DNA of 64,000 nt from Halovenus salina. GTDB taxonomy: Archaea; Halobacteriota; Halobacteria; Halobacteriales; Haloarculaceae. The position numbers and the translations under genes were made by a program. The notes below the pieces were generated by a model. That model was given only the letters and a program-made list of their open reading frames with translations, made no database searches and had not been told where the DNA came from. The stretch covers positions 62,001-126,000 of the forward strand of contig NZ_CP112974.1 in assembly GCF_026410925.1 (NCBI RefSeq), written 5' to 3'. Shown one piece after another: positions 35,897 to 44,562 of this stretch; positions within the stretch are counted from its first letter, which is position 1, and every line of letters begins with the position of its first letter.

Positions 35897-36634
35897 GGCA
35901 CTGTCTAGTTGAGGGATTGAGAAGTGAGCAGGTCATAGTGAGCGGATGTCACTCGCAGACCTGCTCAACGAAACGTTAGCGGAGGACAGCCAAGACGTTT
36001 GGGAGAACGAGCGCACCCCGACACCCGTCCGGCGGTTTGGAGTGCGTCTCCATACGGCTGGGCTGTCGATCAGGGAGACGGTCGCCATCTTAGACCTACT
36101 GGGTGTCGATCGGTCACACGGTGCTGTCTGGAACTGGGTTCATACACTGTCTGAAGCACAGAGCGACCCGCCGACGGCGTCGCCGTCGCGGGTCGCGGTC
36201 GACGAGAAACAGATCAAGGTTGACGGCGAAAAGAAGTGGCTGTTTGCGGCGATCGACACAGAGTCAAAATTACTGCTCGAAATCGACGTGTTCAGTCGCC
36301 GTGGGACTGACCCCGCCGCGGCGTTCCTGCACCGGCTCATCGAGAAACACGATGTCGCCGATTCAGTGTTTCTCGTCGATGCTGGCGGCTATCTGACTGC
36401 CCTTTCACGCCATGATTTGAGCGGTCGGCTCGATTACCGAATCCGGAACCACATCGAAAAGTGGTTCCAGACTGTGACCATGCGGATCGACCGCTTCCAC
36501 TCCTTCTGGAGGGGCAGTCAATCCAGCGCGAAACAGTGGTTACAACGCTTCAGACACCACTACAACCACGAACGGCCAAACCAAGCACTCGACGGTCGAA
36601 CGCCAGCTGAGGTCATCCAGAACTAGACAGTGCC
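35897..36634 (+). mobile_element. IS6-family insertion sequence (ISH14-like)
   Basis: 738 bp bounded by perfect 14-bp inverted repeats, GGCACTGTCTAGTT (35897-35910) and AACTAGACAGTGCC (36621-36634). It carries one transposase gene. The flanking 8-mers (GTGCCTTT, ACTCAGTA) differ, so the element no longer has its target duplication, as expected after replicative recombination between IS6 copies. Confidence 0.9.
35946..36626 (+). CDS. IS6-family transposase
   Basis: 226 residues, full length for the family. N-terminal helix-turn-helix, then the DDE core: D in SRVAVDEKQIKVDG, D in VFLVDAGGYLTAL, E in HYNHERPNQALDG. It acts by replicative transposition through cointegrates. The second Asp region reads DAGGYL and the DNA-binding QxxN region looks normal, so it is probably active. 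Confidence 0.93.
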   Translation: MSLADLLNETLAEDSQDVWENERTPTPVRRFGVRLHTAGLSIRETVAILDLLGVDRSHGAVWNWVHTLSEAQSDPPTASPSRVAVDEKQIKVDGEKKWLFAAIDTESKLLLEIDVFSRRGTDPAAAFLHRLIEKHDVADSVFLVDAGGYLTALSRHDLSGRLDYRIRNHIEKWFQTVTMRIDRFHSFWRGSQSSAKQWLQRFRHHYNHERPNQALDGRTPAEVIQN

Positions 36635-36714
36635 ACTCAGTAGATCTGTATACTGATTGGTTGATACGTGAAAATTTAGTTAAATATATCAGAGTAGCCA
36701 CCACTGCCTATGAC

Positions 36715-36891
36715 ATGGATTCCAGTTTTCGAGACCGACTTTGGGTTTCCCTTACCCTTCTCTGTCTTACAGCGAGTTTTTCTTTCTTTCTAACTCTCCG
36801 ACTCTTAGGATGGGGGACTGCACTGTTAGCAATTGCCGTTGGATTCATTATTGCTATAGTCTTATTCATTCTAACAACACCCCGTGATTGA
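36715..36891 (+). CDS. Small two-segment membrane protein
   Basis: 58 residues from ATG 36715, with two hydrophobic segments (WVSLTLLCLTASFSFFLTL and WGTALLAIAVGFIIAIVLFIL) and a short charged tail. DNA is AT-rich. It begins 80 bases beyond the IS6 element. Unknown function. Confidence 0.5.
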   Translation: MDSSFRDRLWVSLTLLCLTASFSFFLTLRLLGWGTALLAIAVGFIIAIVLFILTTPRD

Positions 36892-37133
36892 GGTCTATTG
36901 TTCTGGTCTTCGTTTCAATACCAATCACTGATCTGGAATGAACGATATTTGCTTGACCTGTATCGACCGATCACACCATCCGCAATCAAATCCGTCACTC
37001 ATGCAAGACTCGTGCTGTCCATCTTCCCCGACTTTCAGAAAATATCCGAACGTTGTAGATTCTCTCAGCGGTTCGTCCGCAGGTCAAGTGGGCGACTGGG
37101 GGTCCCCGATTTCACTGGTACGGTACTGGGGGG

Positions 37134-37418
37134 TCACTCGTCGTCGTCCGATGGGGGTCGTTCAGAGAGCCGGTCGAAGCGACTTTGCGCTGACTCACGA
37201 CGCTCTTTTGTCTCGCTTGCCTCATACCTCGCCTCCACCAATTCCCCATCCTGCATTTCGACAGACAGCACAGCATCGGCGTGTTGCCCATCCTCGGGTA
37301 ACTCCGCTGGTTCGACGAGCAACTCGTAGGCGTCGGTCGCATCTTCTTCGAGTACGACAGCTGCGAGGCCGTCTTCGATCCGGTCGACGACTGCCGTGTA
37401 CTGCCCGTCCGGAATCAT
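37134..37418 (-). CDS. DUF3006-type protein
   Basis: 94 residues. MIPDGQYTAVVDRIEDGLAAVVLEED, ELLVEPAELPEDGQHADAVL is the small beta-barrel of DUF3006, with a charged C-terminal tail. DUF3006 genes commonly follow ComEC-like metallo-hydrolase genes, as here: its ATG overlaps the stop of the metallo-beta-lactamase lipoprotein by four bases. A joint role is likely but unknown. Confidence 0.8.
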   Translation of the reverse strand: MIPDGQYTAVVDRIEDGLAAVVLEEDATDAYELLVEPAELPEDGQHADAVLSVEMQDGELVEARYEASETKERRESAQSRFDRLSERPPSDDDE

Positions 37419-38917
37419 GAGTACGCCTCCATCACCACACGGTCACCGTCGGCAGTTCTGACAATCACAGTATCGCCGTTGTTGTTCCAGACGGGACTCC
37501 CAGCGCCCCAGTACAGGTCTGTCTCGGTGTTAGTCCCACTCCCAGTCCGCAATGTGACTGTCGCCCCGGGCTCAAGCCTGAACCCATCTGGGAACGTGTA
37601 CTGCTTGCCAGCGTCGTCTTCGACTGTCCACCCACCCATCGACAGCGCTTCGTCGCCGATATTCTCAAAGACGACGTACTCATCGTTGAGGTTCTCTCGG
37701 TCGTCACCCGCTGCATCGGCGTGGATCGTTTGAATCGCAAGCTCTCCACCAGTCCCTCCATCGCTGTCGTCGCCAGTGTTGGTGTTGTCCTCGGTATCGT
37801 CCGTCGTGTCTGTTGGTTCTTTGATTGGGCCGGCACCGATCTGCTCGCGTTCACTCACCTCGCCGTCCGTGCCCGGCTCGATTGGGTCGCCATCGAACAC
37901 CGACAACGGGTCAGTTGGGGCTTCCCGCTGTGTTCGGATCGAGACCCCTTCGCCATTCGAGACGAAGACGACATCCCCGTGTGTGGCCGTCCAATACGTC
38001 GTGATTGACCGCTCGGCGAGAGTCTGGAGGACTTCCTCGTGTGGATGGCCATACTGGGAGTCATACAGGCTCGAAATAACGGCTACTTGTGGATTCACCG
38101 CGTCCAACAACCCGTCGCTACTGGAGCTACTACTCCCGTGATGACCCGCTTTGTAGATTGTTGCGTTCAGCCCGGGTCCGTACTCGCCGACAAGATACTC
38201 TTCTTGTGCTTCCTCGGCATCACCAGTATAGAGAAAACTCGTCTGTCCGTACGCGAACCGCAGGACAATGCTGTTCTCGTTGCGATCCTCACCACTAAGA
38301 TACCCTTCAGGCGGGCCGAGCACTTGGACGTCGACGTTCTCCAGTGGAATGGAATCGCCCTCCTGTGCCCGATACAGTTGCACGTCGTGTTCTTCGACAG
38401 CGTCGAGGTACTCCTCGTAGGTGTTTGTACTAGCAGCAATCCCAGAGTCATAGACTGCGCCAACGCCATCGGCTTCAGTTTCGTAATACTCGATCACAGC
38501 TGCATTCCCGCCGATGTGATCGGCGTCATTGTGTGTGGCAACGAGATAGTCGATTCGGTCAATATCGTGTTGTTGCAAGTACGAGAGAACATGCTCACCG
38601 TCGTCATTGAAATGGCCGGTATCGATGAGCATCGTCTCACCGGTCGGGCCGACGACTACTGTCGCCGCAGACTGGCCGACATTGATATTATGGACCGCCA
38701 GTGTGCCATTCGCCTCAAATTCGCTGGGTGTCTCTTCTTGATTGATTTCTGTTTCGCTGGGTGTCTCTTCTTGATTGATTTCTGTTTCGCTGGGTGTCTC
38801 TTCTTGCTCGAGTTCTGTTGGGTTCTCCTCCCCAGCGGGATCGGACAACCCCGCACACCCGGCTGAGATGACGAGAACCCCGAGTAAGATGAGTGCAAGC
38901 GAGCGTGACAGCTTCAT
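37415..38917 (-). CDS. ComEC-like metallo-beta-lactamase lipoprotein with lamin-tail domain
   Basis: 500 residues. Signal with lipobox (LVISAGC), so lipid-anchored outside. An acidic linker has three tandem copies of an 11-residue unit (QEETPSETEIN). Residues ~75-330 are the metallo-beta-lactamase fold of ComEC/Rec2 C-termini: LLIDTGHFNDDG, THNDADHIGG (HxxxDH), LYTGDAEEAQE, KAGHHGSSSSSS. A lamin-tail domain closes it (EYVVFENIGDEALSMGGWTV). The transmembrane channel of ComEC is absent, so it is a stand-alone extracellular hydrolase, perhaps a nuclease or phosphodiesterase. Confidence 0.88.
   Translation of the reverse strand: MKLSRSLALILLGVLVISAGCAGLSDPAGEENPTELEQEETPSETEINQEETPSETEINQEETPSEFEANGTLAVHNINVGQSAATVVVGPTGETMLIDTGHFNDDGEHVLSYLQQHDIDRIDYLVATHNDADHIGGNAAVIEYYETEADGVGAVYDSGIAASTNTYEEYLDAVEEHDVQLYRAQEGDSIPLENVDVQVLGPPEGYLSGEDRNENSIVLRFAYGQTSFLYTGDAEEAQEEYLVGEYGPGLNATIYKAGHHGSSSSSSDGLLDAVNPQVAVISSLYDSQYGHPHEEVLQTLAERSITTYWTATHGDVVFVSNGEGVSIRTQREAPTDPLSVFDGDPIEPGTDGEVSEREQIGAGPIKEPTDTTDDTEDNTNTGDDSDGGTGGELAIQTIHADAAGDDRENLNDEYVVFENIGDEALSMGGWTVEDDAGKQYTFPDGFRLEPGATVTLRTGSGTNTETDLYWGAGSPVWNNNGDTVIVRTADGDRVVMEAYS
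38721..38819. repeat. Three tandem 33-bp units inside the lipoprotein gene
   Basis: Units start at 38721, 38754 and 38787; the first two are identical and the third differs toward its end. They encode the linker repeat of the lipoprotein and keep the frame, so copy number may vary between strains. Confidence 0.85.
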
Positions 38918-39003
38918 ACGAGACGATTGTCAGCAGCGGGTATAGATGCCAGGGTGTCTGACTGGCTGTCCCATGGCCGGACAACAATTCAGCGGATTTG
39001 TGC

Positions 39004-39048
39004 CTTATGTAACATTCATACTCTGTTAGCCACTTAGTGTTACATAAG
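39004..39048. repeat. Inverted-repeat site C, abutting DUF6788 copy 2
   Basis: CTTATGTAAC (39004-39013) and GTTACATAAG (39039-39048), perfect 10-bp arms, total span 45 bp. The right arm ends three bases before ATG 39052, the same geometry as at copy 1 (46-bp span, two bases). Confidence 0.65.
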
Positions 39049-39051
39049 AAA

Positions 39052-39387
39052 ATGACACGGCCAGAACCCCCAGATTCGGCCCCGAAGTACCTCGCAGAGG
39101 GCCTCCCGAAACAGGACGTGGATACCCTCCGAGACATCCGCGAGTACGTCGACGCGCTGATCGAGTACCGCGAGCAGCCAGTCGACCCTGAGGAACTGCC
39201 GGATACTGCGGAGCCAGTCAACCTGGACGACAGCGGGAAGGGAACTGTCGTGAAAGAGAAGGTGAAGTGCGGTGACGACACCTGCAAATGTGCTAGTGGC
39301 GCTCCAGCTGACATGCACGGGCCGTACCTGTACCGCTACTACCGCGACGGCGGCGAGTTAACCTCGGAGTACCTCGGGAAGCCGTGA
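39052..39387 (+). CDS. DUF6788-type small Cys protein (copy 2)
   Basis: 111 residues, alignable along its whole length with copy 1 at 9193: PDSAPKYLAEGLPKQDVDTL and VKCGDDTCKCASGAPADMHGPYLYRYY. The same CG-x3-C-x-C-HGPY motif is kept. It lies between two inverted-repeat sites of the same sequence (39004-39048 and 39392-39438) and just upstream of parA. Function unknown. Confidence 0.75.
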   Translation: MTRPEPPDSAPKYLAEGLPKQDVDTLRDIREYVDALIEYREQPVDPEELPDTAEPVNLDDSGKGTVVKEKVKCGDDTCKCASGAPADMHGPYLYRYYRDGGELTSEYLGKP

Positions 39388-39391
39388 ATTC

Positions 39392-39438
39392 CTTATGTAA
39401 CCGCTGCGCGCTGCTGCCATGGTGTATTGTTACATAAG
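39392..39438. repeat. Inverted-repeat site D, downstream of DUF6788 copy 2
   Basis: CTTATGTAAC (39392-39401) and GTTACATAAG (39429-39438), identical arms to site C with a 47-bp span. Its position just after the stop means the gene sits within a pair of sites. Confidence 0.65.
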
Positions 39439-39696
39439 GGACTACCTTGACACTCGCCAATCGTTGTGAGTTCCGACCCAACGTGGATGATACGCACGTC
39501 GTACATGCTACTACCAGAGGAGACCTCAAATGATTGAATATTATCATCGCCTCCTCTCCTCGTTGATCTTCGTCGTCGTCCAGTCCCCGCTCAAATTCAC
39601 CTCCACGGTTCGACGATGTCAACATTTCACCATCTATCCTGTTTGAGAGACCGGAGTTCGCCAAATGCGGTCATAGTGTCTGACGTAACGTTATGT
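39439..39696. other. Gene-free stretch upstream of parA
   Basis: No convincing gene. It includes an 8-bp palindrome TAACGTTA at 39686-39693, next to the parA operator-like repeat. The rest shows nothing recognisable. Confidence 0.35.
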
Positions 39697-39732
39697 GGTT
39701 CGGCTAGTTTGTATCGTTTGTATGGCCGAACC
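39697..39732. promoter_or_regulatory. Inverted repeat spanning the parA start
   Basis: GGTTCGGC (39697-39704) and GCCGAACC (39725-39732) flank a 20-bp centre and include the ATG at 39722. ParA proteins or their partners often repress their own promoter, or bind a centromere there, so this is a candidate operator or parS-like site. Confidence 0.55.
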
Positions 39733-40561
39733 AGCACAACCAGACAACCCATCCCAACCAGACAACCCATCCCAACCAGCAAAACTCGCTGTGACGAACC
39801 AGAAGGGAGGTGTGGGGAAGACTGCGGTCGCAATCAACGTTGCAGGCGCATTGAACGAGCGTGGCCGAGATGTCCTGTTTGTTGATCTTGACCCACAGGG
39901 GAATGCCACAGAGAACCTCGGAATGCGCGAGCTCTACGACTCGGACCCGCCCACGCTGTTCGATGTCCTGACCGAACCCGACAAACGAGAGACCATCGTT
40001 GACCTCGTCGAGTCACATCCCGAGATGGATGTCGTTCCATCCAGTATCGACATGACAGCCGTCGAGCCGGAACTCACACTATCACGGCGGAGCGGCGAGC
40101 AACTCCACCTCTGTCTTCAGTACGTTGCAGATGACTACGACTACATCATCGTCGATTGCCCACCGTTCCTGGGGAACCTGATGGACAATGCACTGTTCGC
40201 AACGCGAAACGTCCTGATTCCGGCACTCGCCGAGGACACATCGAAGCGGGCGTTCGAACTCCTGTTCGACCACGTTGACTCCTTGGCGGCTGATTACGAG
40301 ATCGCTGTCAACGAACGGGGAGTCGTAGTAAATCGAATCGATGTTCGGAAGACACAGGCCAATGAGATGATTGACTGGGTCAACAATGCGTTTGAGGGAA
40401 CGCCAGTATGGGAGGTCCGGGAGCGGGCGGCAATCCAGCGAGCGCTAAAAAACGGCGGGTCGATTTTCGTTGAGGAACCCGAGTGCGACCAGCTCGATGT
40501 GTTTAGCAGCATCGCTACAAATCTGGACGAGCAGTTCGGCTTTGCGGAGGTGACAGCATGA
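39722..40561 (+). CDS. parA: ParA/Soj-type partition ATPase
   Basis: 279 residues from ATG 39722. Deviant Walker A KGGVGKTAVAIN after a Pro/Gln-rich start with repeated PSQPDN; VLFVDLDPQGNATENLG; Walker B-like YIIVDCPPFLGNL; VVVNRIDVRKTQ. It forms an ATP-dependent dimer on nucleoid DNA to segregate plasmid copies. It overlaps the next gene by ATGA, forming the par operon. With orc1 and the origin, this supports a replicon. Confidence 0.92.
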   Translation: MAEPAQPDNPSQPDNPSQPAKLAVTNQKGGVGKTAVAINVAGALNERGRDVLFVDLDPQGNATENLGMRELYDSDPPTLFDVLTEPDKRETIVDLVESHPEMDVVPSSIDMTAVEPELTLSRRSGEQLHLCLQYVADDYDYIIVDCPPFLGNLMDNALFATRNVLIPALAEDTSKRAFELLFDHVDSLAADYEIAVNERGVVVNRIDVRKTQANEMIDWVNNAFEGTPVWEVRERAAIQRALKNGGSIFVEEPECDQLDVFSSIATNLDEQFGFAEVTA

Positions 40562-40983
40562 GAGACAATCAGGAGGGCAATGAGAGCGAGGATAGAGCCA
40601 GTCGATTGCGTGAACGGCGAAATCAGGTGCAGCAGAAGGCAAACACTGTTTCTGAATCTACGGATGGTAAATCTTCAGAGCCAACCGAATCCGCCTCGTC
40701 GGAATCCGACGACCAGTCAGAGGGGTCGGTGAAAGACGAACGCATAGGAACGTACATGTACTTGCAAGAGAGCCAGCAGAAAGAGCTCAAAAAGGTCTAC
40801 AATCAGATCAAGGCAGAGTATGAATACGAGTACGATACTGAATTTGAGAAGAACAGACAATTCTACCCGCTTGTTGTGGAGTACGGTATCCAAAGTTTGG
40901 ACAGTTTGGATGTTTCGGAGATACAAGAGAGATTAGAGAGTTTCACAGATTCGGCAGATAGGGGCGGTTACAAACGAGATTAG
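40558..40983 (+). CDS. ParA partner protein, likely centromere-binding
   Basis: 141 residues, overlapping parA by four bases. The first 70 residues are charged and disordered (SASSESDDQSEGS). The C-terminal ~75 residues (GTYMYLQESQQKELKKVYNQI ... YPLVVEYGIQSLDSL) look like a small ribbon-helix-helix or helix-rich DNA-binding dimer, as in short type Ib/III partition partners. Assigned by position; family not recognised. Confidence 0.55.
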   Translation: MRDNQEGNESEDRASRLRERRNQVQQKANTVSESTDGKSSEPTESASSESDDQSEGSVKDERIGTYMYLQESQQKELKKVYNQIKAEYEYEYDTEFEKNRQFYPLVVEYGIQSLDSLDVSEIQERLESFTDSADRGGYKRD

Positions 40984-41155
40984 GGAACTATCCCGGTTGA
41001 GGAATCATGTTCTCCCGCGAGATCGACCGCGCACTTCAGTTCCTCGGAGAAATCGACACCAGCTGCTCACAAACCTGCACAATTACCACGAAAAGAGCAA
41101 CCCGAGACAGTGCTGCCGCTCCCGACGACGCGACCCAGAGTGGTGAACGCCGCTG

Positions 41156-42898
41156 TCAGTCGACTCTGTGGAGGAACTCACCAAGCGCTCGAAGGAACGA
41201 TTTGAAACCCACTTCCGGGGGCGACCGAATCGCGGTATCTCTACCGACTTTGATGAGATAGTCCGTCAACCGCCACAGATTATACAATAACCCTGCCAAG
41301 ACGAAGTTACAGAACCGGACACGGTAGTCCGTTGACGACGTCCGTGGCAGACAATCCTTGATCGACTTGTATTGATTCTCGATATCCCACCGTCGTCGAT
41401 ACCCATTACACACCGCCTGTATTTCGTCTGGTTCAACCCTGTCACGATTTGTCACGAACACAGCATACGTCCCGTCTGCATCGTCATTGCGACTGGGAAC
41501 ATACAGATACTCCGTGCGGTGGTGGACCTCGCCGTCGACGGCTACCGGGACGTCGTGGTTCACAGCCGCATCTGCTGTTGAATGCTCTTCGATTTTCTTG
41601 ATTGCAGAGTAATCCGGCTGGTAGACTGGCACTGGCGCTGTGTAGGTGATTCCCCAGCCCTCGATGACAGCATAGACTTCCTTACTGTGAAAGCCACGGT
41701 CAAGATACACTTCGTCCAGGTCGACGAACCGCTCGGCTTTCTCCAGTAGCCGGTCGACCAACTCTGCTTTCGAATACGACGGTGCATTTTCTTCTTCCCA
41801 TGTGGAGTTCTCTTTGACCGGCTCGACGCCGAGAATGATTGGCACCAACTCGCCAGCCAGCGTGAGCGTGGCGTACTTGTAACCGCGCTTGTAGGCGTTG
41901 TCTTTCTTGTAGCCACTGACCATTCTCGGAAAACCCCGCTTGGGAATCCCAGCGTCTTTGTCTTGCCACGGCCAGACATGGAACTGCTCGTGCGTAATAT
42001 CAATCGCAGCCGTCTTGTGTCGATCAGCGAACGGCCCACCACCCTTGATTGACGAGATGATGTTATCTACGGCTGAATCGAACGAGTCCATGAGTGCATC
42101 ACGGATACCGTCAATCTTCGGCGTTCCATCAGCAGCGGGTATCTCGTCGAGGGTGTGCTGTCCATCGTCACCCTCAGGCGTGGCGAATTGCTTGAGCACC
42201 CGGAGAATCGTCGAGCCGTGTGCCGTATGTTCGTCATCCGAGAGCCAGCCATACTCGCCTTCTGAATGAGCACTCCCCGCATGCGAGCAGGTCCGCGCAA
42301 CCATGTCCAGAATTTCGTCGTCATCATACGTTCGATTGAGCGAGCGGCCACTCTCGAACTCGGGGAAGGCGTGTTTGCGAGCCAGCTTAATCGTCTTGGT
42401 CGCCTGCTGTTGCACCCGCTCGCGATGGGTACTGTCGTCATCATCGGAGGTCTCAGCATCATCATCGGCCAGAATCGGAACGAGTCCCTCGCTAATCACG
42501 TCGTATTCGACTGCATAGTGTGCGATTCCGACAGCAGCTGTCTCGATGGCACGCTGTGTGTTGTCACTGAACGCGTTCCAGGCGTGGCTGAGTGTCTGTT
42601 GACGGGGTGCGTCTCGTCTCTCAGAAAGATCGAACCGAAAAGCGTGTAAGAGGCTTGGTCGTTGTCTGAGTCGCTGCGCGAGTTCGTTCTGTGACAATCC
42701 ACGGATTTCGGCGTAGAGGAACGCACGAACGAGAGTTTCAGTCTCAAATTCCGTTTTATGTTGCTGGCGAGTATCCGTCAGCAACTCAGTTGGGATAGAA
42801 AGATTGCTAATCACGTCCCAGAGATGATTTTCACATTCACAGAGCATCTCACCGTGGACGACGATAGCCTCTGCGACAGCTGAGTTATCTCTACCCAT
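41156..42898 (-). CDS. IS4-superfamily DDE transposase
   Basis: 580 residues, full length. DDE core: D in AAIDITHEQFHVWPW, D in EVYLDRGFHSKEVYAV, E in YRRRWDIENQYKSIKD, the Y-x-R-W-x-IE-type signature of IS4-like elements. The N-terminal third has helical DNA-binding segments (NELAQRLRQRPSLLHAF). No in-frame fault seen. Terminal repeats could not be placed with confidence; GTGAAC occurs near both outer ends. A short coding-like piece just outside (41007, MFSREIDRALQFLGEID) may belong to another broken element. Confidence 0.85.
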   Translation of the reverse strand: MGRDNSAVAEAIVVHGEMLCECENHLWDVISNLSIPTELLTDTRQQHKTEFETETLVRAFLYAEIRGLSQNELAQRLRQRPSLLHAFRFDLSERRDAPRQQTLSHAWNAFSDNTQRAIETAAVGIAHYAVEYDVISEGLVPILADDDAETSDDDDSTHRERVQQQATKTIKLARKHAFPEFESGRSLNRTYDDDEILDMVARTCSHAGSAHSEGEYGWLSDDEHTAHGSTILRVLKQFATPEGDDGQHTLDEIPAADGTPKIDGIRDALMDSFDSAVDNIISSIKGGGPFADRHKTAAIDITHEQFHVWPWQDKDAGIPKRGFPRMVSGYKKDNAYKRGYKYATLTLAGELVPIILGVEPVKENSTWEEENAPSYSKAELVDRLLEKAERFVDLDEVYLDRGFHSKEVYAVIEGWGITYTAPVPVYQPDYSAIKKIEEHSTADAAVNHDVPVAVDGEVHHRTEYLYVPSRNDDADGTYAVFVTNRDRVEPDEIQAVCNGYRRRWDIENQYKSIKDCLPRTSSTDYRVRFCNFVLAGLLYNLWRLTDYLIKVGRDTAIRSPPEVGFKSFLRALGEFLHRVD

Positions 42899-43090
42899 TA
42901 GAAGCCCCCAAAGCCAGTCCAGGCTGCCACATCCACGTGACAGTTCACTCGCTCAGGGGGGATGAGAGCGTGAGTTGTTGTCACATGGGTCGCAGCCAGC
43001 CGTAACAGCATACTAATCATTACTTTGTTTAGCAGGTTGTATAATTCAATATGATGCTTGATTCAAACAAGTGTTTTTAACCCATCATCA

Positions 43091-43126
43091 CATATAAACC
43101 TTCACGAACAGTTGTTCAAATCGAAC
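43091..43126. promoter_or_regulatory. TATA box and operator-like palindromes
   Basis: TATAAA at 43093-43098, then GAACAGTTGTTC (43106-43117), a perfect 12-bp palindrome, and GTTC-N5-GAAC (43114-43126) directly before the ATG at 43128. Overlapping palindromes at the start of a regulator gene suggest autoregulation. Confidence 0.5.
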
Positions 43127-43127
43127 A

Positions 43128-43595
43128 ATGGGTGACAACGATAGGGACACTCACCAGATAGATGAAGCTGTCGCTGATCTTCTACAGAAGAAAGGAACGT
43201 TAGAGATGGTCGTTGAGATTGGGGAACACGGTTCTCAGCGACATACTGACTTGCGAGAAGAGTTGTTATTGAGTTCGAGCACGATTCAGCAACGTCTCAA
43301 AGACGGGAAAAAGCAGGGGTTGTGGGAGCAACTACTCGAAGAACGGGGTGATATTGCAGCGAAGGTGTATCGACTTACCCCACTCGGAAACGTTATTTAC
43401 GACATTGCAGTCGATTTAGAACTCAACCAGTTGTATCGGTCAAAGCGCGGTATCATCCGGGCAATCGATAACCGAGAACGCCGGGTGATTGTGGATTCGT
43501 CCCCCTCAGATGTGGAGTGGCTCTCTGAGATCAAGATGGAAGAACACAATCTCCATTCAGTTCAGAAGTTCCTGCAACAATTCGTCGACAAGTAA
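43128..43595 (+). CDS. Winged-helix transcriptional regulator
   Basis: 155 residues. Residues ~10-90 are a MarR/HxlR-like winged helix: DLLQKKGTLEMVVEIGEHG, RHTDLREELLLSSSTIQQRLKD as the recognition helix, VYRLTPLGNVIYD as the wing. The C-terminal ~65 residues (LNQLYRSKRGIIRAIDNRERRVI) may be for dimerisation or ligand binding. It is the first gene of the metal/exporter island and probably controls itself and the ABC genes at 43835. Confidence 0.75.
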   Translation: MGDNDRDTHQIDEAVADLLQKKGTLEMVVEIGEHGSQRHTDLREELLLSSSTIQQRLKDGKKQGLWEQLLEERGDIAAKVYRLTPLGNVIYDIAVDLELNQLYRSKRGIIRAIDNRERRVIVDSSPSDVEWLSEIKMEEHNLHSVQKFLQQFVDK

Positions 43596-43834
43596 CTGAA
43601 CAGAGTCCTGAGAAAATACAATATTGTTGTTTTAATGATATAATGGTTCTATATAGTATGTAAATTGAGATGACCAGTCCTAAACATAAGTAATAGCAGC
43701 ATTTATAATAATCAGATAACACACTTATATGATTTTTGTTATTAAAACACAATTTCGAAATTATTTGTTTTAATGTAATTTACACTGCTAAATAGCAGCT
43801 AATTTAATAAGAAATTGTTGACAACGTTGAACTG

Positions 43835-44562
43835 ATGAGTTCGACTCCGAATCCCACAGCGATCGATGCGTCGCCAAACACTCGGCCAGACAGTACAGAT
43901 CGAGCTGACAGCGCCGTGGTTCTCTCTGCATCCGATATCGAGAAAACCTACGACACCTGGTTGCCATTCGGCCGAACAGTCGATGTACTTGATGGTGCAA
44001 CCATGGAAATACGGGCCGGCGAAATCATCGGAATCGTCGGTGAGAACGGGAGCGGCAAGTCTACGTTGATGCAGATTCTCGTCGGTGCGCTTGAAGCTGA
44101 CGGGGGCGCAGTGGAGGTCGACGGGCAAGTCGGCTGGTGTCCCCAGGAACCCCGGTTGTACGACCGGTTGACTGTCGAGGAAACCTTCCACCTGTTCGGT
44201 GAGGCGTACGACATGACCCACGAGGAAATCCGCTCGGCACGCAATCACTTTTCAGAGACGCTGGATTTCGAGCGCTTCCTCGACTATCAGGTTCGTCATC
44301 TTAGCGGTGGAAATCGACAAAAAATCAATCTCAGTGTCGCATTGATGCATGACCCTGACGTTCTACTGCTCGACGAACCCTACACAGGCTTCGACTGGGA
44401 CACGTACCTCGCCTTCTGGAACCTGACTGAACAGCTGATTGAGAGGGTGTTGGCATCGGTATTATCTCGCATTTCATCAACGAACGGCAACGCTTCGATG
44501 GCATCTACGAACTCGTCGACGGTACCCTTTCTTGGGAGGAGATTGAAGATGGCGACGACTGA
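43835..44562 (+). CDS. ABC exporter ATPase, frame disturbed near 44445
   Basis: ATP-binding subunit. Walker A GENGSGKST, Q-loop CPQEPRL, signature LSGGNRQKI, Walker B DVLLLDEPYTG. After about residue 204 the expected C-terminus (GIGIISHFINERQRFDGIYELV ... DGDD then TGA at 44560-44562) is in the +1 frame. One missing G at about 44443-44447 puts the gene into the permease frame, making one open frame to 45316. The switch His (SHF) is thus in the other frame. It is either a sequence error or a true fusion. Confidence 0.75.

Noticed and set aside
35889-36642. 8-bp target duplication of the IS6 element
   Set aside because: The flanking 8-mers are different, so none was claimed.
38721-38819. CRISPR-like short repeats
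   Set aside because: The units are directly tandem with no spacers and encode a protein linker. No CRISPR array was seen in the window.
39293-39664. 123-codon minus-strand frame over the end of DUF6788 copy 2
   Set aside because: It crosses the inverted-repeat site and the antisense of a clear gene; no motif.
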